From Apostichopus japonicus (lineage: Eukaryota; Echinodermata; Holothuroidea; Aspidochirotida; Stichopodidae): 64,000 nt of DNA. Shown here in pieces: positions 38,054 to 49,552 of this stretch. The position numbers and the translations under genes are program-made. The stretch covers positions 34,197,989 through 34,261,988 of the forward strand of contig NC_092572.1 of NCBI RefSeq assembly GCF_037975245.1, in the 5' to 3' direction. The notes beneath the pieces are model-generated. The model did no database searches. It was not told where the DNA came from and saw only the letters and a list, made by a program, of their open reading frames with translations. Numbering within the stretch: the stretch's first letter is position 1; every line of letters begins with the position of its first letter.

Positions 38054-39710
38054 AGGGTTGGGCGATATTTGCTTTTTAATGTGACGATAAATACTTCAAA
38101 AATTATCGCGATATTTCGATAATTACGATAATTTTTTCTTGTTGTTTTTAGTGTGTTCGCGAACACACTAAAAACAACTGCCGATTTCCCACCGGTGTTT
38201 TCGCGCAGCAAACACACCGAGCATAATGGCGTGGGGTCCAGGGGCCCGCCCACTGATCTGTACAGATCAGTGGGCCCGCCTTAGAGCCCCGGTGAGGTCA
38301 AGGGTGAACCCCTTGTGGGGGTCCAGGGGGCGAAGGCCCCCGGAAAAGTTAAGTATTTTTGCGTGTCTGGCGATAAAAATTCGCAATTGAGGATTCAAAA
38401 TACTGACTAACTTTTTGAATTTAAATTGTCACGAAACTGATGAAAGTTCTAAAATGACAAGTTAGAGTAGCTATATTTTGTGATAAAATGAAAAGAGATT
38501 TAATCTGTCTTACAATCTTTATAAAGTTTAACTTACAAAACTCTCGATATTATGAAACAAACTACGTAAGACTGCCTAGCAGTCAGTTTACAACTGCAGT
38601 GTTTACCCTACTTAAATATCACGGTAGGCTACATGTGCTTCTTTCCTAAGTACCTTGACAAACAACCCCCCTGTCTAACACCTGTTTGTTAACATTTTTG
38701 GCACGGTTCCAAAGAACTTTTCATGGGGTAAACTATATTGGCTCCACTCAAGAATTAATTAGGTCAGTTTGTAAAGGATCGGTAAAGTTATGCGAAATAT
38801 TATATAAGACGTTCAAGGAAAGTATAGGTAAATATCCCCGTAACATTAAGGTAAGTAAACACACCTCAAGCCAACCGACTCCTCCGCATGAACAAAACAA
38901 TCTTTTCCCCATGATACACAAGGCAGAGTCTAGCTATACCATACAGACATAGCACGATATCAAGGCCCCAATAGCTACAGTATTGCCATCTTTATGAAAG
39001 TAAACCTTCTAATCCCATGTTTTATGCCACAAGGCATGATAAACTTAATGCTAAATATTGTTTCAATGTCCTTGTGGAAAACGTCAACTTCGCAAAATAC
39101 AATTTGTTGTGTTTTTGTTGTTACGTGAGAAACGTAACCTACGAAGTGGTTAGGCTATTTACTATACACTTAACTATGGTAGGATATTAATTTTTCCTTT
39201 TTTTGGAAATTCTAGAAAATACTTTCTTTTCCCCCCGCATAACACCAGATGTGGTCTTCTGGTTTATTCATAAATGGGTGTACCAGAGCCTTGTTTACAT
39301 GACATTTCTTGCATTTAGCACGATATGCAAGTTTCGCGTGAATTTTTCGAAAGTATTTTGCTCGAACTTTCGTAAAATTAGAAAGGTGTACCAACTTACT
39401 TTTCGTACACAATTGGTAATTTTTCTACTGATTTTCAGAGGTTTGTTCTCTATACAGTCAATGTTGTAAAGGACGGGTTTTTTACTAAGTTCAAAATCAG
39501 TAAATGAAGTTGATAAACTTTATTTCTTTTCAACTTTCTTAACCATGGAATGCTAGAATAACATTTACACATAAAACGGAGAATTTAAAAAAAAAAATTA
39601 TTTCAAATTTCTTTCACAAGAAATTATCGTCATTTGTTCAATCCTCAAAAATATCGTCTTCAAAAAAAATTATCGCGATAATAATAATTTTCGATATATC
39701 GCCCAACCCT
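38054..39710. mobile_element. TIR element 'B', 1657 bp, 10-bp target duplication
   Basis: The ends are AGGGTTGGGCGATAT and ATATCGCCCAACCCT, perfect inverted repeats of 15 bases, and A/T-rich 'attatcgcgata' words follow at both ends. Flanking direct repeats of ten bases, ATTCAGCAGT, lie at 38044-38053 and 39711-39720. It carries two perfect palindromes (38141-38178, 38 bp; 38248-38275, 28 bp) and a GC-rich block (38225-38345). Most of it matches element A at 5207-8553 in reverse orientation. There is no protein-coding capacity. A 10-bp duplication does not fit hAT (8), so a Mutator-like or other superfamily is possible; I leave it open. Confidence 0.85.
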
Positions 39711-39720
39711 ATTCAGCAGT

Positions 39721-40790
39721 ACTGCTGAATAGCTATGAGAGCATTTACTGGCAATAGTTCTTAAATATCTAATGTCAAGGTACAGAGATACAGAGACACA
39801 CCCTTGGTTAGTATAGCAACTATGAAACATGTATAAAAGTAATACACACAAACACTGTGAAGTTAAGGAAGAACCATCTGGTAACTGTCCACCAACATTA
39901 AACTATGAGCACATGTGGTTCAAAATTAACTTTTCTTCCACATAATGATACCTGAGACCTACCACAAAAGGTAATGAACCTAAAGCAAATGTAGAACAAA
40001 TTACATCAAAATAATAACATGCATACTACAGCCGTAACAAAATACTAACAATTGCAATAACAGTTCTTGATGACTCTCTGACAATCTTCCTTCCAAAACT
40101 AATATATTATTTTACTCAAAACTGGTTGAACATATGGTAATAAATATGTTGGATATCGAAAAGGAAACCTCATGGTCAGAGGGAAGAATAAATGGCAGAA
40201 CTACAAAGAAACAATGTTGTTCACAATCAAATAGTTTGTAGCTAATAGTTCCATATGTCCATGGTTAATTTGCCTAATAGCGCATGGAACAGGCATGGTG
40301 TTATGTAGCTCGTTTGCCTTGATCTCCGGTCACCTTGGTCCCCCGAGTGTTCACACTCTGGAACTGATATCCCCAGAACAGGGGACCAACATGTCGCGGT
40401 CCGACCCTGAGTAGGATAGTATTTACACTAGGATGTTGATCTCGAGCAGGGGATATGATTGGATCAGATCCCCTCTGTGTGTTTTCTAATGTGAACAAGG
40501 CTTTCAGATGAAAGTATATCAATGTAGACAATAGCATACTGTACATGTGGTTCAATACCATGCCATTCTTTGATACCTTGCCAAGTGCTAACTAATAACA
40601 CAAACATATGTTAGTTAACACTGTAGTATGCAGTGTTTGCCTACCACTACATTTATGCTAATGAATTGACCACAAAACTACCTAATGTCTGTGTAAATGA
40701 ATAAATGGGTTTGATAATTAAATTCAGAGGTAATGTAGTGATAAACATGTTAAAATACATTGTTTATCTAAACAAAAATAATGTGACGGA
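39721..40790. other. No gene; interior of the putative large element
   Basis: Apart from the right half of the palindromic target site just after element B, nothing can be recognised. The 86-codon minus-strand frame near 40301-40561 has no known motif. Confidence 0.45.
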
Positions 40791-41362
40791 CGTACGCGTG
40801 ACGGACGTATGTGACGGAAATACGTAAGTCTGTCAGAGCATTTTCTGAAAAAATAAAATCCAAGGGATTACAGGTAAAGGCACATTATGTAGCTATTGAG
40901 TGTTCAAAATGTGCATTGAATTGTAGACGTCTTGAAATCTTGGTACTTCCTTCTGTATGAAATTTTAAAAAATGTGATTTTTCTGTGACGGACGTACACA
41001 TGACAAGTGACACATGTAAGAAAAGTTAGTCTCAGAAAACTGAAAATCCCTGCAACTTTATCTGTTTGTAAATTGAATCTACATATTATATCACTTTAAC
41101 CAATCCAAGAATATTTATTCCTCTGGAGATACACTGTAGGCAAAAATAGGCATTTTGTTTTGGGGTGATTTTTGTGAAGCAAATTTGAGAGTTTTTCGGT
41201 TGACTAATACACACCTTAATCTGCCTGAAAACAATGTGTTCTACAAAAATTAGCTAAATATTATGAAACTTCAGAGTTTTAGCTTTCATCTGATACCCTA
41301 CATGTAATGATTCAACGCTTTTTAATTTTTGGTGAAAAGGTTTACTAGTTTACGGAACTGCC

Positions 41363-42211
41363 AACATTCAAGACATTTTTTGTGCAAAATTTGTTAGGTA
41401 CATGTTTGGAGTAGCATAAAAGATCACAATAATGGTATGCAGGCATCCCTTTGGGGTGATACTTAAAGGCAATATATGCTACTTTAAAGGATGTTGTAAG
41501 GTTTCTAAATTGTGTAGGGCCCAATACACAATTCTTTAACCATATTGTGCAAGTTGTTGTTTGTACACTAGAACTGCTTGAAACATTTCAATTTAGTGCG
41601 GTTGACATTTTCAAATTTCTATCATGGAAAGCTGTACAAACAGTGCTTTACCACAGAAAACATGAAATGCAAGAAACGATACAGGAACATGTGACAGCTG
41701 GAGAAGCTCTTTCTTTATAGTCATTGAGAAGAAGATATATGATGATTTGCATGAAGCTTCCTGTTTTTGTTACAGATTAGTGTGCCATCTCTGTAAATTT
41801 ATGCATAAAGGTGTTTGTGTAGTTCGTATTCCTTGCTGAATCTGACCAGTGCAAGCTTGCCTGTGCATGTATGTTCTGCACATGAACTAGTTGATATTCA
41901 TCATAAGATAAGATTAAAGCTTTATAGTGGATATTCTAGTGATGCCAATTCATTCATTGCTCACATATTGTGCAGTTGGCTATTAACCCCTTCATTAAGG
42001 GTACATACAATGCCTACAGTACATCGACATGGAACTTTTGTTTATATTTTGTGTAATAAAGTTATGTGTACAGATTGCATGGCTCAGAACCATGGAAAGT
42101 TATAATCCCAACACAAAATACACCTAGATGTTAATGTTAGGAAGTAACTTGCCTGTGCTCTCATGTTTTTGTATCATGTTTTTCATATATTGTTTCATGT
42201 GGTTTTGATAG
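41363..42211. other. Intron, no feature recognised
   Basis: Intronic sequence leading to the exon at 42212. Its end supplies the acceptor 'catgtggttttgatag'. Nothing else is identified. Confidence 0.5.
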
Positions 42212-42299
42212 ACCAGTCCTTCTGAACGTAGGAGTGATGTTTCAGGATCAAATCATGTTGCTGCAAAAGTTCCACAAGAGCCAAGACTCCTTGTCAGAG
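42212..42299 (+). CDS. C2CD2L: C2CD2-like exon: linker into C2 domain
   Basis: The exon starts in phase 0 after 'ggttttgatag' and encodes TSPSERRSDVSGSNHVAAK, then VPQEPRLLVR, ending one base into the next codon before the donor gttagt. The first part is a Ser-rich, probably disordered linker. PRLLVR begins the first beta strand of the C2 domain and joins the next exon to give RLLVRVIKANNLQ. The phase match on both sides supports the exon strongly. Confidence 0.8.
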
Positions 42300-42710
42300 G
42301 TTAGTATCTTACGTGTCTCCATTCTAAATATGTACTCAAATCAATCTAGCTTACAGAAGTTGGTAATAAGGAAATGTAAATCATTTTGACACTTTCCAGC
42401 TTCAAGCAAGTTTCATTGTTTTCATTCATGTTGTTGAAACTTTACAAATTTTACTTCTAATATTCAAGCCATTATGTACAGAAAAGCATTGCTAAAAATA
42501 TCCCTGCATGTTTTGTGAAGCCATTAATTATCTCAGCACAGTTGAAAAATTGTAAGTTTGGTGTATGTTTTCAAACCATACCAAACATGAAGTGTTATCT
42601 GCATTGCTAAATCTGCAAATATAATGTGATATATTCATATCTCCTTTAGCAGGGAAGATATTGTTTCCCTTTTGATTTTCAATGTACCTTAGCTGTTTAT
42701 TTTCATCTTT

Positions 42711-43780
42711 GGTTCCTCTGATCCCTGTACAGAATTAAGTGTTAGCTTTTAACCTAAATGATGCCATTCTGTCACACCTAGCAACGACATATTTGGTTCC
42801 TCTGATCCCTGTACAGAATTAAGTGTTAGCTTTTAACCTAAATGATGCCATTCTGTCACACCTAGCAACGACATATTTGGTTCCTCTGATCCCTGTACAG
42901 AATTAAGTGTTAGCTTTTAACCTAAATGATGCCATTCTGTCACACCTAGCAGCGACATATTTGGTTCCTCTGATCCCTGTACAGAATTAAGTGTTAGCTT
43001 TTAGCCTAAATGATGCCATTCTGTCACACCTAGCAGCGACATCTTTGGTTCCTCTGATCCCTGTACAGAATTAAGTGTTAGCTTTTAACCTAAATGATGC
43101 CATTCTGTCACACCTAGCAGCGACATATTTGGTTCCTCTGATCCCTGTACAGAATTAAGTGTTAGCTTTTAACCTAAATGATGCCATTCTGTCACACCTA
43201 GCAGCGACATCTTTGGTTCCTCTGATCCCTGTACAGAATTACGTGTTAGCTTTTAACCTAAATGATGCCATTCTGTCACACCTAGCAACGGCATCTTTGG
43301 TTCCTCTGATCCCTGTACAGAATTAAGTGTTAGCTTTTAACCTAAATGATGCCATTCTGTCACACCTAGCAGCGACATCTTTGGTTCCTCTGATCCCTGT
43401 ACAGAATTAAGTGATAGCTTTTAACCTAAATGATGCCATTCTGTCACACCTAGCAGCGACATCTTTGGTTCCTCTGATCCCTGTACAGAATTAAGTGTTA
43501 GCTTTTAACCTAAATGATGCCATTCTGTCACACCTAGCAACGACATCTTTGGTTCCTCTGATCCCTGTACAGAATTAAGTGATAGCTTTTAACCTAAATG
43601 ATGCCATTCTGTCACACCTAGCAGTGACATCTTTGGTTCCTCTGATCCCTGTACAGAATTAAGTGTTAGCTTTTAGCCTAAATGATGCCATTCTGTCACA
43701 CCTAGCAAAGACATCTTTGGTTCCTCTGATCCCTGTACAGAATTAAGTGATAGCCTTTAACCTAAATGATGCCATAAATG
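42711..43780. repeat. 84-bp minisatellite, 12-13 copies
   Basis: Units start with 'ggttcctctgatccctgtac' at 42711, 42795, 42879 and onward every 84 bp. They contain 'agaattaagtgttagctttt' and end with 'gtcacacctagcagcgacat'. Copies differ by few substitutions (agcaacg/agcagcg/agcagtg, acata/acatc). The array ends about 45 bases upstream of the acceptor of the C2 exon at 43824. Confidence 0.95.
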
Positions 43781-43823
43781 ATTGTTTGATATCTTGTTTC
43801 TAATTTGACTGTTTCTATTGCAG

Positions 43824-43971
43824 TGATTAAGGCCAATAATTTACAAAGGCATTCAGCAGAATTTGATGGAGACCCTTACTGTGTGGTGACCCTTGACCAA
43901 CCTTTCCAAAGGCATAAAACTAACTTCATCAAGAACACCACGAATCCTTTCTGGGATGAACAGTTCTTATT
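43824..43971 (+). CDS. C2CD2L: C2CD2-like exon: C2 domain core
   Basis: After 'ctgtttctattgcag' the exon completes Val and continues with IKANNLQRHSAEFDGDPYCV, VTLDQPFQRHKTNFIK and NTTNPFWDEQFL, then the donor gtaagt. The Asp residues in FDGDPY lie where calcium-coordinating loop 1 of C2 domains sits, and NPFWDE is the typical N-P-x-W-[DN]-E turn. C2 domains bind membranes, often with calcium. Whether this one does cannot be decided because not all five acidic positions are evident. This is the clearest exon in the window. Confidence 0.92.
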
Positions 43972-46900
43972 GTAAGTTGAATGTCACATTGTTCTATTTC
44001 ATACATAACTGTAGGGTATATAGTATACTAATGATAATATTGTAATTGTGGCATAAAACTCTAATTTACCTCGATAAGACTCAGCAACCTACATTTATGC
44101 TTCATCAAGGGTGCTGTACATTGAATATAGGTTTAGGAAGTGTTTTCCCTTATTCAGTGACAAAACATTGGTTTACATAAATAATGGCAACAATTTATGT
44201 CAGCATATTCGGCATTCTCGCATTTGGTCCCCTCATCTTCCTTTTGAATGTTAACATTCTTAAAAGGATTGTCTGGTGGCCCATAGAAGTTACCTTAAAA
44301 AATGATAAATAATTTTCCAAACATGTTGTCAGAGTATGAGAACGCTAATGTTGCGTTTGACAAAGAAACGATTTTTAATCGTTAAAGATGGACATTTCCA
44401 ATATGATTTGAACAGTATAGAACGTGACGTCTTCTACGCTAATACAGAAACCCCCGCTCCGTACAGTACCTACAGTAATCACAACAAAAACCGCATTTGC
44501 CTACAGATTAATTTCTTCCTTAATATTCGGTGAAATTTCTTATAAATTAGATATGTTTTAAAAACTCCTTAAACCACCATATATGTAGTAGATCAGTGGT
44601 TTTGTGGTCTTTTTATAACACAAGATAAGTTTTAAAAGCAGACTCTTTGTTGTTGATGTATAAATACATCCCGCTATCCAGTTCCTGCGCTAAGAATGTT
44701 CCCATGCAGGCTACTCAAACGTTTACAATCGGACAGTTCTGCGAAGCCTAAGCTTCTCAGTACTACATTCTGCTCTGACATTGATTCTGCCAAGTTTCAT
44801 TTTACGGTGTTCCAAATACTTTTCAAGCTTTCTTTTGCTGTAAATTTGATCTGTGAATTTTATTTCGATTTCGAAGAACTGTTTATGAACTGTGGTTTGA
44901 GTGTGAGAGTATATTATGTTCAACATATACCAACTGGGCATGGTACAGTAGGCTGTATACATTCGCGATATCTATGTTATGGCAATCACCTGTGCGTGTA
45001 CACGTGAGAGTGTATTTGCTGCGGTAATGGGAGTGCTAACTTCAAGTCGTCTGTTTTGCCTATTTGCCTGCACTACGTCAATCACCATATTGATGCGTTC
45101 GAACAAACTGTACTTTTGGTGAGAAACTGGTGAATTTGAAAACCAGATTTCTACAAGAAGAAAACGTCGAATGGAAACAATTTTTACATGGTTAGAAAGA
45201 GAAAAATAATAACTAAAAGGACATTGTTATCAAGATCTTCCACCAGACAATTCCTTTAAGTTGCTATATTCCTGTTTAAATTTATTTTGACTGTCTTGTT
45301 GGTTTCCTTTCTAGTTTGATGTTTCCTTTAATATCAGAACTTCTGCATTTATCGAGTCCATCCAGTGGTGATAAACTGCTGTTTCCCTATGTTGTCTGTA
45401 AATTGGTAATTAACATCAATAAAGGATATTGTAAAAAATATTTCCCCTTTGAATTCTGTATGAGCATGGCTGTATTTTCTCTGAATCCACCAAAGTATTT
45501 CTGTCAGTGAGAATTAATCAGAACTAAGTACTGAGAATTTGTTGAAACAATTGTGTGATGTTTGACTAAAGATCTTGGGTGTCTTTGTCACATCTCAATA
45601 CCTTCTCCTGGTAGACTAGTACATAGAAGTTTACATCTGTAGAATTCATGCATTGCCTATGGAAGTGCTGAAATAAATTGGATATGCTGTTGATACACAA
45701 CATCCATTCTTCAAATAACTTTCGTATGAGTCTTCTAGAATTCCAAGTGCTCTATTGAATTCAGTAGGCTGAAGTGACTCCAGATGGAATGTCATATCTC
45801 ATTGCCTCACCTCCTCGTGTAAATCTAAATGGCTAAATTTATGAAATGTACATTTGTAAAGATGTTAAGTAGGTCACAGCATTATATGTGTACTCTTTGA
45901 ATGTAGATTCATATTTGGATCACAGAGTAGCCAGCATAGGTGAATCTGTATGGCAATGAATTGCTTTGTTGTTAAGCTTAGCAATGTACCATTAGTAGTG
46001 GCATAACCAGAAGGGGCAAGGGGTGGGAGCCCCAGTCAAATGCCTTTACCCAGCCCAAGTGACGTTAGTGGGCAAAAAACAAATTTTGGTCCAAAATTAC
46101 AAGATGCATGTAAAGGCTCAGTTAAACTAGTTTGCAGTTGATGTTAATTTGTATTTGACAGTAATTCTCAAATTAATACCAACCAATTGCAATTAAATAC
46201 TATCTTATACCTTTGCTATACACGCTACCCAACCTGATAACCTGCACCCCCTGCTTGTTATATCATGTGTATGTTTTTAACTTTGTACCATCGTTGTATA
46301 ACGACCGTTCAAAGTTAATCTGATATTGTTACTGGGAAGCTGTGCTCACAATATATGGTGTAATTTCAACAATTCACGTGTGAACTCACATTAGTTCTTT
46401 TAGTACTGTAGGCCTAACAGAAATATTGATTCCAACAACTAAACAGATGTAACACAATTAAAAGAATAGTCCAGGTAAAAATTCTTTTTTGATATGTTAC
46501 AGAGGAACATAATCTTAGCATTCTAGTGAAATTTGCATTCAATTCCTATGTATCATTTTGAGATATTGACATTTGAAGTTATCTGATATTCTACCGAAAT
46601 GAACTTGAAGCAAGCAGGTGTGATGTCATTGTTACACACTGATAAATAATGTTTGTTTTCATTTGAAATTAACTAGTTATGCATTCTCAAATGTGAATAA
46701 AACCCCAAGTTTCAAATCCAATGGATTATTGTTCAAAGAAGGTTATAATCTGGACATAGTTTAGCCCAATTCTTTGGCCAAGTTTATTAATCCTTTGACC
46801 TTCATTGAGCATGTGACATTTTATGTTGATAAGATGTAACTGGAGGTTCTTATTTGCTACATGGGTATTTTGTCATTTTGCCTTGTGCATAATGGCCAAA

Positions 46901-47257
46901 ACACTTGGGGGGGGGGGGGCTCATGAAGGCACAACAGCTCCATGACTATAGAAGCATTCAAAGCATTTGTAGGGCTGCAGAGCTGCAGAGGCAAAAATTA
47001 CTCAAGAAAAACTTTACAATCCGCAAACATATTTCGTATGTGGATGCACCTTAATATAGCAGAAGTATTTTCTGCAGAGGTTATTGGTCATTTCAGGTCA
47101 ATAGAGGTCAAAGTCTGTAAAACACCTCTAAAAATGAAGCTTGGATGAACATAATATGCGGTATGCGGACTCATCCTGATGAAGAACTTGAAGTCTGAAA
47201 GTCAAGAAGTACAAAAAGATGGCAGGAATCACTAGGCCTTTTGGTATTCTGGTTTCT
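43972..47257. other. Intron, mostly unrecognised
   Basis: Large intron start. A fragment at about 45990-46070 ('gtggcataaccagaaggggc') looks like an old hAT end without a partner, and a 13-base G run lies near 46908. A 'ggtcatttcaggtcaatagaggtcaaag' module lies near 47088. Frames of 60-100 codons here have no recognisable motif. Confidence 0.5.
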
Positions 47258-47954
47258 TGGTTTCGATGATAGTCGTAACCCTTGCATTTCATGATGGTGG
47301 GTGTTTGTTGGAGTGGGTTTCTGATGCCCAGCTTGTAAACATGACATCTCAAGAAGGGAAAGTCAGACCAATTTCATATATGGTGTGTAGAAGAAACACA
47401 TTAAGTACAAAAAGCCTATTGTTTTTGGTGGAGGTCAAAGATCACTTGGGGTCACCTGGGGTCACATTGTGAATACCTTGTAAACACGATATCTCAAGAT
47501 AGGAAGCATGGGCAGACTTCATATTTAGTGTGGTGAAGTACCACATTGAGTACATTGGTGGAGGTCAAAGGTCATTTGGGGTCACCAGGGGTCAAATGAG
47601 ATATCTCAAGAGGGGAAGCATGGGCAGACTTCATATGTAGAGAGTAGAATTACCACATTGAGTGCAAGAAACCTATCATTTTGGTGGAGGTCAAAAGGTC
47701 ATTTGGGGTCATCAAGGATCAAGTTGTGAAAACCTTAAACTAGATATCTCAATATTGGAAGCTTGGGCAGATCTCATACTTGCTATGAAGGTGTATAACA
47801 TTGAGTAAAAAACTAGCCTGATGATTTTGGTGGGGATCAAAGGCCATTTGGGGACAACAGGTCAAATTGTGACAGCTTTGTAAACATGTATTCCCTCACT
47901 ATACATTACGTCAGACACATAAAGAAAACGGTTCATGTTACATCATCGAAACCA
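47258..47954. mobile_element. MITE with TIR TGGTTTCGATGAT, long copy with repeated modules
   Basis: The ends TGGTTTCGATGAT and ATCATCGAAACCA mirror those of the copy at 9184-9482. Between them, three to four modules of about 120-130 bp follow one another, each with a 'gatatctcaaga'-type word, a 'ttcatatntag' word, a 'ccacattgagtac' word and a 'ggaggtcaaaggtcatttgggg' word. The copy at 9184-9482 has one module, so length differences reflect module number. The segment 47562-47574 reads AGGTCAAAGGTCA. It is non-coding and lies within the C2 intron. Confidence 0.75.
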
Positions 47955-48726
47955 CAATCCATGTTGCATTCTGGTTTACTTTGCTTTGCTCAGAAACTCT
48001 TCTTCACTTGTTAAATTGTAGTTATATTTAACTCTTAATATTACAATGTTTGATGCAGGTTCCCATTGCTGGTATTTCTCTTCTTTTGGTAATAATTCTC
48101 TGTTGTCAGTAACAAAGTAACATTTAAAATCTTTAGTGTACATGAAGAGAATAATTTATTTCCAAGCTGGATAGGATTCATTACTATAAATCGATATGGT
48201 AGTAGTTCTAAGTCCTGTGTGGAGTGAAGCTGTCATATTAAATAGTACTGTCTTCTGTTATCCATTCCTGTACAGAATAAGAGCAATGTGTTTGGTTGTA
48301 TTGTTCATGCAAAAGGTATTATACAAACTACTGATCAAGCAAAACTACTCTTCCAGCTTTCTTTATTGTCATAAACATTAATCATTTAAAAGTCAGGATT
48401 ATATTTGATTTGGAATAGTTTTTTAGGCCAGATAATTTTGTTGTTGGTATTAATCCACATACATGAACAAATTGGAAATTGTAAGTGTTTGGGACTTTTT
48501 GTCATTTATATAAGTTTGATTTAAATTGGAGTAGTGAAACTAAAGAACTTTATTGTTAAGGGGTTTAGTATTGGTATCGTGTATTAAATTTATTAGCATC
48601 AACACAAAATGTTGCTTGGTAGGATCAAATAGCTGGAAATGGCAAGCATCTTATTTCTACAAGCTTATTTGTTCAACAAGTATTAGTACTGATGATTGCA
48701 GTGTTCAGTTCTTTGAAAGTTTAAGC
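47955..48726. other. Intron, no feature recognised
   Basis: AT-rich intron sequence. Nothing identifiable. Confidence 0.5.
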
Positions 48727-49552
48727 CAGTGATGTAGTACTTTAAAAGTACTCCCAACTTGAGTGTTATGCCAGTATCTTTTGGCAAGTACTCAGCACTC
48801 ACAATCTGAAAAGTACTCATACAGTACTTACACTGGATTTAAAGTACTTGGTTCTTGCTCGTGATGATGAGTACTTTACAAGTGCTTTATGTAAGGTAAA
48901 ATGTTTGGTAAAACTGATGTTACAAGAGGAAGCTGCACCATTTTTCCACTCTTTTGACATTCCATTATGTTACTCTGTAATATAGTACTGTACTCCTGCG
49001 TCTTCACTCAGGCGGTAACACATCTTGTCAACTACTAGCTTAGTATATTGCCAAGTACAGTACATAGAGGCTGACGAAGATGAAGAATTCATGAGGGATG
49101 CATTTGAACAATAAACAACATGATTGCATTATTTACTAGTATGTAAACATCATGGTGTTGATGGCACCAACAAGTACCCACACTTTTCGCATAACCGGTG
49201 CAACAGAAAATACATGTGATGGGCAATCCTGAAAGGAAAAACACACGCATTAAAAATATGGACAATTCAAGGGTACTTAATCAGTCATTCATGTAGATGA
49301 AAACTAGATGAAGCAGTTTCTTCTTGACTTCAAAACAGTCAACAAAGATCGTTAACCAGGCATGAAACGAAGGTATGAAAACTTGCGATGGAAACACTCG
49401 TGATAGGCTTCTGAATGGTACATTGGGAAGGTGTAGGTAAGTGACCTTGCAGGGGGTCATAGGTGCGCAGTGCAAGAATGCTACCAGTTAATTTACTAAG
49501 GTAGATAGACCTGTGTCCATGAGAGACAGGTAAGTGAGGAGTGAAGTTATAC

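Larger units (their letters stand above)
36764..41362. mobile_element. Putative 4.6-kb element with GACGGACGTAC motif clusters
   Basis: The edges GGCAATTCCGTAAA (36765-36778) and TTTACGGAACTGCC (41349-41362) are inverted repeats with one mismatch in 14. Inside, the word TGTGACGGACGTAC or a close variant recurs near both ends. On the left it is at 36943, 37129, 37151 and, inverted, 37187, with a partial copy at 36780. On the right it is at 40792, 40807, 40820 (partial) and 40984. Such clustering is typical of subterminal transposase-binding sites. A 1657-bp TIR element (38054-39710) is nested inside. No transposase is visible and no target duplication was found, so the call is tentative. Confidence 0.45.

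Noticed and set aside
45990-46270. Another hAT element starting at 'gtggcataaccagaaggggc'
   Set aside because: No matching right end or target duplication was found.
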